The translations under genes were made by a program, and so were the position numbers. A stretch of 64,000 bases of DNA from Amycolatopsis solani (lineage in GTDB: Bacteria; Actinomycetota; Actinomycetes; Mycobacteriales; Pseudonocardiaceae), in NCBI RefSeq assembly GCF_033441515.1, contig NZ_JAWQJT010000001.1:2976001-3040000 (forward strand), read 5' to 3'. This document shows positions 37,486 to 45,196 of the stretch, in pieces. A model generated the notes under the pieces. The model worked only from the letters and a program-made list of their open reading frames with translations. It ran no database searches and was not told where the DNA came from. The first letter of the stretch is position 1. The number at the start of each line of letters is the position of its first letter.

Positions 37486-38403
37486 CTAACCGCGGAACGT
37501 GCGGCGGTAGGTGTCCGGGGGTACGCCGACCGCGCGGTTGAAGTGGCGGCGCAACGTCGTCGCGGTGCCCATGCCGACCGCCTCCGCGATGGACTCGACG
37601 CCGTCGTCGGTGTTCTCCAGCAGTTCCTGCGCGCGCCGGATCCGCTGGGTGAGCAGCCACTGCAACGGCGTCGTGCCGGTCGCCGCCCGGAAGTGGCGGC
37701 CCAGGTGGCGGGAGCTCATGTTCGCTTGGCGGGCCAGGTCCTCGACGGTCAGCGGCCGGTCCAGGCGGGCGGTGATCCACGGGAGCAGCGCGGAGAGGGG
37801 GTGGTCGTCGCGCGTGGGGACCGGGGCGGCGACGAACTGGGCCTGGCCGCCGGCGCGGTGCGGCGGCACGACCAGCCGCCGGGCGACCGCGTTGGCGACC
37901 GACGGGCCGTGGTCGGCGCGCACCAGGTGCAGGCACAGGTCCATGGCCGCGGCCTTGCCGGCGGAGGTGAGCACCTGGCCGTTGTCGACGTAGAGCACGT
38001 CCGGGTCGACGGTCACCCGCGGGTAGCGGGCGGCGAGGACGTCGGTGTGCGCCCAGTGCGTGGTCGCGCGCAGCCCGTCCAGCAGGCCCGCGGCGGCCAG
38101 CACGAACGCGCCGGTGCAGAGGGACGCCACCCGCGCGCCCCGCGCGTGGGCGGCGCGCACCGCGTCGACGAGCTCGGCGGGCGGGTCCGCGTCGACGTCA
38201 GCCCAGCCCGGTACGAGCACGGTGCCGGCGCGCGCCAGCCGGTCCAGGCCGTCGTCGGGCTCCAGCAGGAACCGGCCGACCCGCACGGGCTCGCTGCCGC
38301 ACACCGCGAAGTCGTAGCGCGGGTTCTCCCCGAACACCTCGGTGGCGATGGTCAGCTCGAACGAGAGCATCCCGTCGGTGGCGGCCAGCGCGACAGCGTG
38401 CAT
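37486..38403 (-). CDS. GlxA-type AraC-family regulator with DJ-1/PfpI domain
   Basis: 305 residues from ATG 38403. The N-terminal half is a DJ-1/PfpI-like class-I glutaminase domain (opening AVALAATDGMLSFELTIATEVFGE and GARVASLCTGAFVLAAAGLLDG with the nucleophile-elbow Cys). The C-terminal half carries two AraC helix-turn-helix motifs (LARQANMSSRHLGRHFRAAT and EAVGMGTATTLRRHF). Such regulators often control neighbouring dehydrogenases. It is divergent from the saccharopine dehydrogenase-like gene at 38474. ATG 38421 is an alternative start. Confidence 0.87.
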   Translation of the reverse strand: MHAVALAATDGMLSFELTIATEVFGENPRYDFAVCGSEPVRVGRFLLEPDDGLDRLARAGTVLVPGWADVDADPPAELVDAVRAAHARGARVASLCTGAFVLAAAGLLDGLRATTHWAHTDVLAARYPRVTVDPDVLYVDNGQVLTSAGKAAAMDLCLHLVRADHGPSVANAVARRLVVPPHRAGGQAQFVAAPVPTRDDHPLSALLPWITARLDRPLTVEDLARQANMSSRHLGRHFRAATGTTPLQWLLTQRIRRAQELLENTDDGVESIAEAVGMGTATTLRRHFNRAVGVPPDTYRRTFRG

Positions 38404-38473
38404 GTCCGAAAGTGTACGCATCACGTCGTTCCGGACACTGTCGTCGGCGAAGGGCTGGCGCGAGGATTTCTTC

Positions 38474-39421
38474 ATGACTTCGGTACTGGTTTACGGCGCT
38501 TACGGACTCACCGGCCGCTTCGTGGTGGCGGAGCTGCGCGAACGCGGCTTCACCCCGGTCCTTTCCGGCCGCGACGCGGCGAAGCTGCCGGGCGGGCGGC
38601 CGGCGTCGGTCGACGACCCGGCGGCCCTCGACCGCGCGCTCGACGGTGTCGCGGCGGTGATCAACTGCGCGGGCCCGTTCGCCGCGACGGCCCTCCCGGT
38701 GGCCGCGGCGGCGATCCGCGCCGGCGTCCCGTACGTGGACGTCGCCGCGGAGATCGAAGCGAACCTCGACACCTTCGCGCTGACGGCGGACACCGCGGTG
38801 GTCCCCGCGATGGCGTTCTTCGGCGGCCTGGCCGACCTGCTGGCCACGGCGGCGATGGACGGCTGGACGGCGGCCGACGAGGTCCACGTCGCCTACGGCC
38901 TGAGCGGCTGGCACCCGACCCCGGGCACCCTCGCGGCCGGCCAGGTGTCCCGCGAACGCCGCGGCGGCCGGCGCGTCCGGTTCGCGGGCGGCCGGCTGGA
39001 GCACCGCGACGACGCCCTGTCGACGCTGGAGTGGAACTTCCCGGCGCCACTCGGCCCGCGGCCGGTGCTGGGCGAGTTCTCGATGGCGGACATCGTGACG
39101 ATCCCGCGGCACCTCGAGGTGCCGTCGGTGACGTCGTACATGACGGTGGCCGCGGCCCAGGGCCTGTCGGCGGCCGCCGAGCGCGATTCGGCGGAGACGT
39201 TCGTGGTGGACGTCCGGGTGCGCCTTGGTGCGCAGGAGCGGCGGGCGGTCGCTCGCGGGCAGGACATCTACGCGGTGAGCGCGCCGCTGGCGGTGGAGGC
39301 GGTGGAGCGGATCCTGAGCGGGCGGACGCGGGGGAAGGGGGTGGCGTCGGCGGGGGAGATCTTCGACGCGCCGGACTTCCTGCGGGCCTTGGCGCCGCAC
39401 ATCACCGTCGACTTCAGCTGA
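38474..39421 (+). CDS. Saccharopine dehydrogenase-like NADP-binding oxidoreductase
   Basis: 315 residues from ATG 38474. Rossmann motif VLVYGAYGLTGRFVVAEL, followed by the acidic VAAVINCAGPFAATALPVAAAAI segment typical of saccharopine dehydrogenase-like and trans-acting enoyl reductase proteins. Reaction unknown. The divergent GlxA-type regulator, 70 bases away, is a plausible controller. It is followed by a strong GC hairpin (39481-39499). Confidence 0.85.
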   Translation: MTSVLVYGAYGLTGRFVVAELRERGFTPVLSGRDAAKLPGGRPASVDDPAALDRALDGVAAVINCAGPFAATALPVAAAAIRAGVPYVDVAAEIEANLDTFALTADTAVVPAMAFFGGLADLLATAAMDGWTAADEVHVAYGLSGWHPTPGTLAAGQVSRERRGGRRVRFAGGRLEHRDDALSTLEWNFPAPLGPRPVLGEFSMADIVTIPRHLEVPSVTSYMTVAAAQGLSAAAERDSAETFVVDVRVRLGAQERRAVARGQDIYAVSAPLAVEAVERILSGRTRGKGVASAGEIFDAPDFLRALAPHITVDFS

Positions 39422-39480
39422 GCGAACGAACGAAGGTGACCACGGCAGGGGGTCCGGGGGCGAAGCCCGCCGGGCGGGGC

Positions 39481-39499
39481 CCGGGGGTTGCACCCCCGG
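39481..39499 (+). terminator. GC hairpin downstream of the saccharopine dehydrogenase-like gene
   Basis: CCGGGGG (39481-39487), loop TTGCA, CCCCCGG (39493-39499): a perfect 7-base-pair G/C stem 60 bases after the stop. The preceding bases are also G/C-rich with several short inverted runs. Confidence 0.6.
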
Positions 39500-39507
39500 A
39501 GGGAACG

Positions 39508-39563
39508 ACGAGCGAGTCCGGCGAAGGCGCGCAGCGCCGAGCAGGACTCATCAACTCGCTCGT
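39508..39563 (-). terminator. Terminator of the tRNA gene
   Basis: ACGAGCGAGT (39508-39517) and ACTCGCTCGT (39554-39563) form a perfect 10-base-pair stem just past the tRNA 3' end on the minus strand; the inner GGCGC-GCA-GCGCC (39526-39538) and GAGTCC/GGACTC (39514-39519, 39544-39549) add alternative pairings. Confidence 0.55.
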
Positions 39564-39636
39564 GGGCCCGGAGAGACTCGAACTCTCACTGGCATGGACC
39601 TAAACCATGTGCCTCTGCCAATTGGGCTACGGGCCC
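39563..39636 (-). tRNA. tRNA with UAG anticodon (reads CUA), short variable loop
   Basis: A 74-base cloverleaf reads from 39636 down. Acceptor stem GGGCCCG/CGGGCCC is perfect. The D arm GCCCAATTGGCAGAGGC pairs with one C-A mismatch at 13-22. Anticodon stem CATGG/CCATG is perfect, with loop TTTAGGT giving anticodon TAG after T33 and G37. The variable loop is five bases, CCAGT; T arm GAGAG-TTCGAGT-CTCTC is perfect; discriminator is A. CCA is not encoded. By anticodon it is tRNA-Leu, but bacterial leucine tRNAs normally have a long variable arm, which this one lacks. All canonical tertiary positions visible (T8, A14, G18G19, T54T55C56, A58) are kept, so it is likely functional. Confidence 0.85.
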
Positions 39637-39735
39637 CCAGCACCGGGAAGCGTAGCGTGCGGCGTGGCCCGTGCGGAGGCGGTGGGGCGGTCGACTAAGT
39701 TGGGGCGCGGAAGACCCATGCGGCGAGGAGGACAC

Positions 39736-39957
39736 GTGGCTCGCGATCCCGAGACGATCGAGCGTGAGATCGAGCAGGCAAGGACCGCTCTGGCGGCGAC
39801 GCTCGACCAGCTCACCGTCAAGGCCGACCCCAAGAAGCTCGCCGACGCCGCCAAGGACGGCGTGCGTGCCAATCTGGACAACCCGAAGGTGAAGTACCCG
39901 CTGATCGGTGGCGGGATCCTCGTGCTGGTCCTGCTGGTGCGCAAGCTCCTCAAGTAG
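39736..39957 (+). CDS. DUF3618-family small membrane-anchored protein
   Basis: 73 residues from GTG 39736, with GAGGAGGA upstream. The N-terminal RDPETIEREIEQARTALAATLDQL is the DUF3618 signature, an amphipathic helix; a single C-terminal transmembrane helix (LIGGGILVLVLLVRKLLK) ends in basic residues. These proteins are widespread in actinobacteria and often accompany phage-shock or membrane-stress genes. It lies 100 bases after the divergent tRNA. Confidence 0.82.
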   Translation: MARDPETIEREIEQARTALAATLDQLTVKADPKKLADAAKDGVRANLDNPKVKYPLIGGGILVLVLLVRKLLK

Positions 39958-39960
39958 CGC

Positions 39961-40386
39961 TCAGGCCTGTTTGGCCGGCGCCTTGCTCTCCGTGGCGGGC
40001 GCCGGCTCGGCGGGGGCCTTGCGGTCCTCGACGGCCTTCGGGAGCTGCTTGCTCGGGGGCAGCTGCGGCTTCTTGTCCGCGGCCTCCGTGGTCTGCTGCT
40101 TCGGCACGCTGCCGGGCGGCGGGACCTCGAGCGGCGGGAGCTTGGGGAGCGTCAGCCGCGCTGTCATGTAGGCGCTCGTGAAGTCCAGTGCGCTGCCGTT
40201 GAGCAGGTGCACCACCGTCGCCTTGCCGTCGCCGAGCTCCTCGACCAGCTGGTCCGCCCGGTCTCGCGCGGCGATGATGCCGGGTGCCCTGGCGCTCAGC
40301 TCCTTGCCGCGGCCGCTGACCGTGATCGCCCAGTCGGCGTCCTCTTGGACGTACGTCGCCGTGATCGCTTCCACCATCTGCCTCAC
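39961..40386 (-). CDS. Conserved hypothetical protein with Pro/Lys-rich tail
   Basis: 141 residues from GTG 40386, which is preceded by GGAGGAGAGG at suitable distance; ATG 40407 would place that Shine-Dalgarno inside the gene, so the GTG is preferred. The N-terminal 85 residues look folded (VEAITATYVQEDADWAITVSGRG ... KATVVHLLNG). The rest is low-complexity Pro/Lys/Ala, likely disordered. Position next to DUF3618 and a TetR gene gives no functional hint. Confidence 0.6.
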   Translation of the reverse strand: MRQMVEAITATYVQEDADWAITVSGRGKELSARAPGIIAARDRADQLVEELGDGKATVVHLLNGSALDFTSAYMTARLTLPKLPPLEVPPPGSVPKQQTTEAADKKPQLPPSKQLPKAVEDRKAPAEPAPATESKAPAKQA

Positions 40387-40582
40387 GCCCCTCTCCTCCA
40401 CCACCATGCTTTACACAACCGTGACGCGGCTACCGCATTCCCATGACGCGGTATTCGCGCCCCCTCTCGGCTGCGAAAAGTCCAGCACCTTTTCTACCGT
40501 GTCCTCGATACCGTAGAGCAACTCTGTGTCACAGGACACGACAGCAGTGAGTAACGACCGAATGGCCTAATGCACTTGCAAG

Positions 40583-41182
40583 TTACCGTGCACGGTGCCG
40601 CAGGCCGGTCCACAGCACGTCCATGGCGTATTCGGTGGCCGTCGCGGGGTCCACTTCGTCGTGCTTCTCGCACCAGATCGCGAGCCGTTCGCAGGCGCCG
40701 ACCACGAATTCCGCGGCCGCTTCGGCGCGCAGGTCGTCGCCGCTGTCGAAGTAGCCGCTCATCAGCGCGGCGATCAGATCGGTCTGCTGGCGGCGGGTCT
40801 CCTCGACCTCGTCCGCGGCCGGCGTGCCGATCAGCGCCATCTCGTGGCGCAGCAGCGACCACGCCTGGCGCCGTTCCCGGATGAAGACGAAGAACGCGAG
40901 CAGGCCGCGGCGCAGCGCGTCCTCGGCCGTCGTCGCGCCGACCGTCGCCTGCTCGGTGACCTCGCGCAGCACTGCGCGCGACTCCCGGATGCAGGCCAGC
41001 AGCAGGCCTTCCTTCGAGTTGAAGTACTCGTAGAGCATCGGCTTCGAGACGCCGACCAGTTCGGCGATCTCGTCCATCGACGCCGCCGCGTAGCCGCGTG
41101 CCGCGAAGACCTCTTCGGCGACCTCGATCATCTGTCGCATCCGCTCGGCCCGGGGCATGCGCTTGCGCTTCGCGGTCGTCAT
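40583..41182 (-). CDS. TetR-family transcriptional regulator
   Basis: 199 residues from ATG 41182. N-terminal helix-turn-helix: MIEVAEEVFAARGYAAASMDEIAELVGVSKPMLYEYFNSKEGLL (family pattern). C-terminal helical domain, WSLLRHEMALIGT..., for a hydrophobic ligand. Divergent from the FAD monooxygenase gene (71 bases between starts), with a palindrome TACTCTGAGTA in the gap that suits a TetR operator. Local control of the monooxygenase and itself is inferred. Confidence 0.9.
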   Translation of the reverse strand: MTTAKRKRMPRAERMRQMIEVAEEVFAARGYAAASMDEIAELVGVSKPMLYEYFNSKEGLLLACIRESRAVLREVTEQATVGATTAEDALRRGLLAFFVFIRERRQAWSLLRHEMALIGTPAADEVEETRRQQTDLIAALMSGYFDSGDDLRAEAAAEFVVGACERLAIWCEKHDEVDPATATEYAMDVLWTGLRHRAR

Positions 41183-41207
41183 GGGCAACACTCTACCGGC
41201 AGTAACC

Positions 41208-41218
41208 TACTCTGAGTA
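41208..41218. promoter_or_regulatory. Palindrome between tetR gene and monooxygenase gene
   Basis: TACTCTGAGTA is a perfect 11-base palindrome with one central base; a near-related AGTAAC lies just before it. It occupies the middle of the 71-base divergent gap, where a TetR operator would sit. Confidence 0.45.
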
Positions 41219-41253
41219 AGATGGACGACGGGTAACAGGAACCGGGAGGCGCC

Positions 41254-42711
41254 ATGGGCAACCGCACGGAGACCGGGGTCGTGATCGTCGGGACGGGCTT
41301 CTCCGGTCTCGGCATGGCGATCCAGCTGCGCAAGGAGGGGCGCGACGACTTCGTCATCCTCGAAAAGGCGCACGACGTCGGCGGTACGTGGCGGGACAAC
41401 AGCTACCCCGGGTGCGCCTGCGACATCCCGTCGCACATGTACTCGTTCTCCTTCGAGCAGAACCCCGGCTGGTCGCGGGCCTATTCGCCGCAACCGGAGA
41501 TCTGGCGCTACATGCGCGAGGTCGCCGACAAGTACGACCTGCGCCGCTTCGTCCGGTTCGGCCAGGAAATGACCGGCGCCCGCTGGGACGCCGAGGGCAA
41601 CCGCTGGCACGTCGCCACGAGGGGCGGCGACGAGTTCGTGGGGAACGCCCTGGTCGCCGGGGTCGGCGCGCTGCACCTGCCGATGGTGCCGGACCTGCCG
41701 GGCATCGAGAAGTTCGAGGGACCGGCCTACCACTCCGCGCAATGGCGCCACGACGTCGACCTCGAGGGCAAGAAGGTTGCCGTGATCGGCACCGGCGCCA
41801 GTGCGGTCCAGTTCGTGCCGAAGATCGCGCCCGAGGTGGCGGAGCTGACGCTGTTCCAGCGGACGCCGCCGTGGATCATGCCGAAGGCCGACCACGAGAT
41901 GTCCGGGCGCACCCGCGCGCTGTTCAAGGCGTTCCCGCCGGCCCAGCGCGCCTACCGGAACCTGCTGTACTGGCTGCTCGAAGCACGCGCGATCGGCTTC
42001 AACGGCCAGTCGTGGGTGATGAAGCTGGGCCAGCGGCTGGCCAAGCGGAACATCGACCGCGCGATCACCGACCCGGCCTTACGGCGTAAGGTCACCCCGG
42101 ACTACACCATGGGCTGCAAGCGCGTGCTGATCTCCAACGAGTACTACCCGGCGCTGGCGCGGGACAACGTCGACGTCGTGACCGGCGGCGTCCGGGAAGT
42201 CCGCGAACGCAGCGTCGTCGACGCCGCGGGGGTCGAGCACGAAGCCGACGTGATCATCTACGGCACCGGGTTCCACGTCACCGACGCCTTCGACGACCTG
42301 GAGATCGTCGGGCGCGACGGGCGCAACCTCGGCAAGGAGTGGGCGACCGAGGGGATGCGGACGCACCTCGGGATCACCGTCGCCGGTTTCCCGAACCTGT
42401 TCTTCCTGCTCGGCCCGAACACCGGCCTCGGGCACAACTCGGTCGTGTTCATGATCGAGGCGCAGATCTCCTACGTCGCGGAGGCGCTGCGGCTGGCCCG
42501 CGGGCAGGCCATCGAGCCGAAGCCGGAGGTGCAGGAGCGGTTCAACGCCGAGATCCAGCGCAAGCTGGCGAAGGGCATCTGGACGCGCGGCGGCTGCAAG
42601 AGCTGGTACCTGGACGCCAAGGGCGTCAACCGGACGATCTGGCCCGGCTTCACCTGGCGCTACTGGCTGGACACGCGCAAGGTGCGCCGGGAGGACTTCC
42701 TGGTCGGCTGA
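41254..42711 (+). CDS. Flavin-containing monooxygenase, Baeyer-Villiger type
   Basis: 485 residues. FAD-binding motif VVIVGTGFSGLGMAIQL at the N-terminus, the Baeyer-Villiger fingerprint FEGPAYHSAQW (FxGxxxHxxxW), and a second nucleotide motif VAVIGTGASAVQFVP for NADPH. Further family text: YPGCACDIPSHMYSFSF and LLGPNTGLGHNS. Converts ketones to esters or lactones with oxygen and NADPH, or oxidises sulphur and nitrogen centres. Likely repressed by the divergent TetR protein. Confidence 0.92.
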   Translation: MGNRTETGVVIVGTGFSGLGMAIQLRKEGRDDFVILEKAHDVGGTWRDNSYPGCACDIPSHMYSFSFEQNPGWSRAYSPQPEIWRYMREVADKYDLRRFVRFGQEMTGARWDAEGNRWHVATRGGDEFVGNALVAGVGALHLPMVPDLPGIEKFEGPAYHSAQWRHDVDLEGKKVAVIGTGASAVQFVPKIAPEVAELTLFQRTPPWIMPKADHEMSGRTRALFKAFPPAQRAYRNLLYWLLEARAIGFNGQSWVMKLGQRLAKRNIDRAITDPALRRKVTPDYTMGCKRVLISNEYYPALARDNVDVVTGGVREVRERSVVDAAGVEHEADVIIYGTGFHVTDAFDDLEIVGRDGRNLGKEWATEGMRTHLGITVAGFPNLFFLLGPNTGLGHNSVVFMIEAQISYVAEALRLARGQAIEPKPEVQERFNAEIQRKLAKGIWTRGGCKSWYLDAKGVNRTIWPGFTWRYWLDTRKVRREDFLVG

Positions 42712-42741
42712 CGCTCCTCACGACCCGGGCGGGAGCGGAGG

Positions 42742-43212
42742 CTAGCGGGAGGCGTAGCGGCGGAGGCGGGCGATCAGCTCGACCGTCGGCAGCTCGCAGA
42801 GCTCGGCCATGCGCTCCAGTGCGGGCAGGTCGAGCGCGATCTCGGCGGCGCCGTGGTCGCCCACCTGCCGCAGCCGGTCCTCGGCCCAGCGGCGGAGCGG
42901 GAGCAGCTCGGCGGACTCGTCGGCGACGACCTTGCGCAGGTCGACGCGGACCCGGCCGGGCTCGTCGACGAACACCCGGCGGTGCACCTTGGCCAGCAGG
43001 TCCTGGGGCAGCTCGTCCATCGCGACGCACAGCTCGACCAGGCGCACGACGGAGCACTGTCTCGTGCCCAGCTCGTAGGTGGCCAGCGTCTGGAGCGAAA
43101 TCTCGCTCTGCAGGTGCTGGTTGAGCTCCTTGCGCGTCCAGCCGCGGCTGCGCCGGAGCTTCCGGAGCTCGTCCCCGAGAATCCGCTGGTACTCCTCGCC
43201 GTCGATCAGCAC
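42742..43212 (-). CDS. XRE-type helix-turn-helix regulator
   Basis: 156 residues from GTG 43212, preceded by AGGGG nine bases upstream. Opening YQRILGDELRKLRRSRGWTRKELNQHLQ is a Cro/C1-type helix-turn-helix, followed by the highly conserved TYELGTRQCSVVRLVELCVAMDEL segment. The C-terminal half may bind a partner or ligand; no domain recognised. Start codons further upstream (to 43287) are possible but carry no good ribosome binding site. It converges on the monooxygenase, and the palindrome-rich spacer at 43261-43320 probably holds its promoter. Confidence 0.78.
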   Translation of the reverse strand: MLIDGEEYQRILGDELRKLRRSRGWTRKELNQHLQSEISLQTLATYELGTRQCSVVRLVELCVAMDELPQDLLAKVHRRVFVDEPGRVRVDLRKVVADESAELLPLRRWAEDRLRQVGDHGAAEIALDLPALERMAELCELPTVELIARLRRYASR

Positions 43213-43394
43213 ATCAATTTCCCCTGCCGTGCGCTCCCGCGGCACCCGTACGGCTGTGACAACTTTCCCGTGCAGGTGCACCCTCACATGTATGTAAGTG
43301 CGCGGAGGCCCGGCCCTTACGCGGATTCGCGCATGTCTTTGATACCGATTGCGCGAGTTAGGCCGAACGGGTTAACGAAGTCCCGGCGACCGGG

Positions 43395-45053
43395 TCAGTT
43401 GACGCAGGGGACGCCCTCGGCGGTGATCGGCTTCTCCTCGTCGGCCGGCGGCGCCGCGGCCTGCGACGGCGCGCTCGACGAGGCGCCGGCACCGGCGCCC
43501 GAGCTCGCGTCGGACGTCGTGCCCTCGAAGTCCGAGCCGAGGAAGACCGTCACGTGACCGGCCTGGACGCTCTTGTCCTCCTGGATCGTCGGCGAGCCAC
43601 CGAGCGCTTCCGCGACGGCCTGGCCCTTGTCCTTGCCGCCCTTCGGCACCCAGATGACCGTCGTCTTGCGCGAGGTCGCGTTCGCCGTTTCGCCGGAGGT
43701 GAAGCCCTTGCCTTCGAGGGTCTTGGCGACGCTCGCGGCCAGGCCGGTCTTGCCGGAGGCGTTGCGGACGTCGACCGTGGTCGCCTTGTTCGCCGGGTCG
43801 GCCTGCTGCGCGGGCGGCGCGGTCTGGCCCGCCTGCGGCCCGGCGAGGCTCTGCACGAACTGCTTCACCTCGGCCGGGTCGACCTGGATGGCCGTGCCGT
43901 CCTCGGGGGTCTTGTACTCGATGTTCTTCACCGGGATGGTGCGGAACTCGAGCTGGCCGCCGGTCAGGCCCTTCATCTGCTGGGCGAACCCGAAGATGTC
44001 CCAGTTCTGGTTGAGCACGACCGACTTCTTGATGGCGTCGATCAGGTCGTTGAGCTTGCCCGGGTTGGTCAGCGTGCCCGCCGACAGCACCTTGCGCGCC
44101 ATGCCGGCCATGAACACCTGCTGGCGGACGACCCGGTCGAGGTCGCCGTTGGGCAGGCCGTGGCGCTGCCGGACGAACTCCAGCGCCTCGACGCCGGAGA
44201 TCGTGTGCTGGCCCTTGCTGAAGTTCGCGCCGGAGTACTGGTCCTTGACGTTGTTGTTCAGGCAGACGTCGACGCCGCCGATGGCCTTGGTGATGTCGCT
44301 GAAGCCGAGCAGGTTGACCGCGGCGTAGTTGTCGATGGTCGACCCGGTGAGCTTCTCGATGGTCGCGATGAGCTCCTTCGCCCCGGCCTGGTTGGCCTTG
44401 ACGTCGAGCTCCTTGGGGTCGGTGACGCCCTGTTTCTGCAGGTCCTTGCGGGCCTGCAGCATCGCGCGGGCGTAGGCTGAGTTGATCTTGTGCTTGCCGA
44501 AGCCGGGGATGTCGACGTAGGAGTCGCGCGGCAGCGACATCGCGACGGCCTTGCTGCCGTCGTTCGGGATGTGCACGAAGATCAGCGAGTCGGTGTTGAG
44601 CTCGCCGTCGGAGTCGCCGGCCCGCAGCTCGTCGAGCACCTCGCGCGAGAGCGGGTTGCCCTGGGCGTCGGTGCGGCTGTCGAGGCCGACCAGCAGGATG
44701 TCGCGGGCGCCGTCGGCGGGCTTGTCGCCACCGCCGCCGTCGCTGATCACGTTCGCGTAGTTCAGACCGTTGACCAGGCCCTGCATGGCCGCCCACGCGT
44801 ACCCGGTCAGGCCCATCACCAGCAGCGAGACGACGGCCAGCGCGATCTTCGCGCCGCGGAAGGAGTTGCGGCGGCCCCGCGCGACCGGGCGCGGCTGGGG
44901 GCGGCGCGGCGGAGGAGCGGCACGCCGGGCGTCCACGGGCTCGCGGCGGGGCGCGGGGCGGCGTGACGGCGGTGGCGTGCGCCGGCCTGGCTCGTCCTGC
45001 CAGGGCCGGGCGGGGCGGCGGTCGCCTTGCCCGTTCCGAGGCGGGTGATCCAC
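43395..45053 (-). CDS. LCP-family (LytR-CpsA-Psr) cell-wall ligase with LytR_C domain
   Basis: 552 residues from GTG 45053, with GAGGAG upstream. Long Pro/Arg-rich cytoplasmic tail (1-65), one transmembrane helix (about 68-90), LCP catalytic domain (about 115-300) with DILLVGLDSR, the Arg-rich SLPRDSYVDIPG, NSAYARAM and ALEFVRQRHGLPNGDLDR, and a C-terminal LytR_C domain (about 430-520). LCP enzymes attach polymers such as arabinogalactan to peptidoglycan from lipid-linked precursors. Upstream gap to the phospholipase gene is 143 bases. Confidence 0.93.
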   Translation of the reverse strand: MDHPPRNGQGDRRPARPWQDEPGRRTPPPSRRPAPRREPVDARRAAPPPRRPQPRPVARGRRNSFRGAKIALAVVSLLVMGLTGYAWAAMQGLVNGLNYANVISDGGGGDKPADGARDILLVGLDSRTDAQGNPLSREVLDELRAGDSDGELNTDSLIFVHIPNDGSKAVAMSLPRDSYVDIPGFGKHKINSAYARAMLQARKDLQKQGVTDPKELDVKANQAGAKELIATIEKLTGSTIDNYAAVNLLGFSDITKAIGGVDVCLNNNVKDQYSGANFSKGQHTISGVEALEFVRQRHGLPNGDLDRVVRQQVFMAGMARKVLSAGTLTNPGKLNDLIDAIKKSVVLNQNWDIFGFAQQMKGLTGGQLEFRTIPVKNIEYKTPEDGTAIQVDPAEVKQFVQSLAGPQAGQTAPPAQQADPANKATTVDVRNASGKTGLAASVAKTLEGKGFTSGETANATSRKTTVIWVPKGGKDKGQAVAEALGGSPTIQEDKSVQAGHVTVFLGSDFEGTTSDASSGAGAGASSSAPSQAAAPPADEEKPITAEGVPCVN

Positions 45054-45196
45054 GCGGGCGACTCCTCACTGCTCAAATCGGTGGTCCTGGCGTTGGGACG
45101 CATGGTGCCCGCCCCGGGTTGCCGTAGCGTTACACATCCCCCCGCGAATGTGGCACGCACCACCCAGTTTCCCGCACCTCCGGCGCTTTCGCCTGG

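Noticed and set aside
35395..39603. A 1402-codon plus-strand open frame.
   Set aside because: It is out of frame with the aldo/keto reductase and antisense to the reductase and GlxA-type genes; composition is shadow-like.
39563..39636. A suppressor tRNA reading the UAG stop codon.
   Set aside because: The anticodon is UAG, which pairs with CUA; a UAG suppressor would need anticodon CUA.
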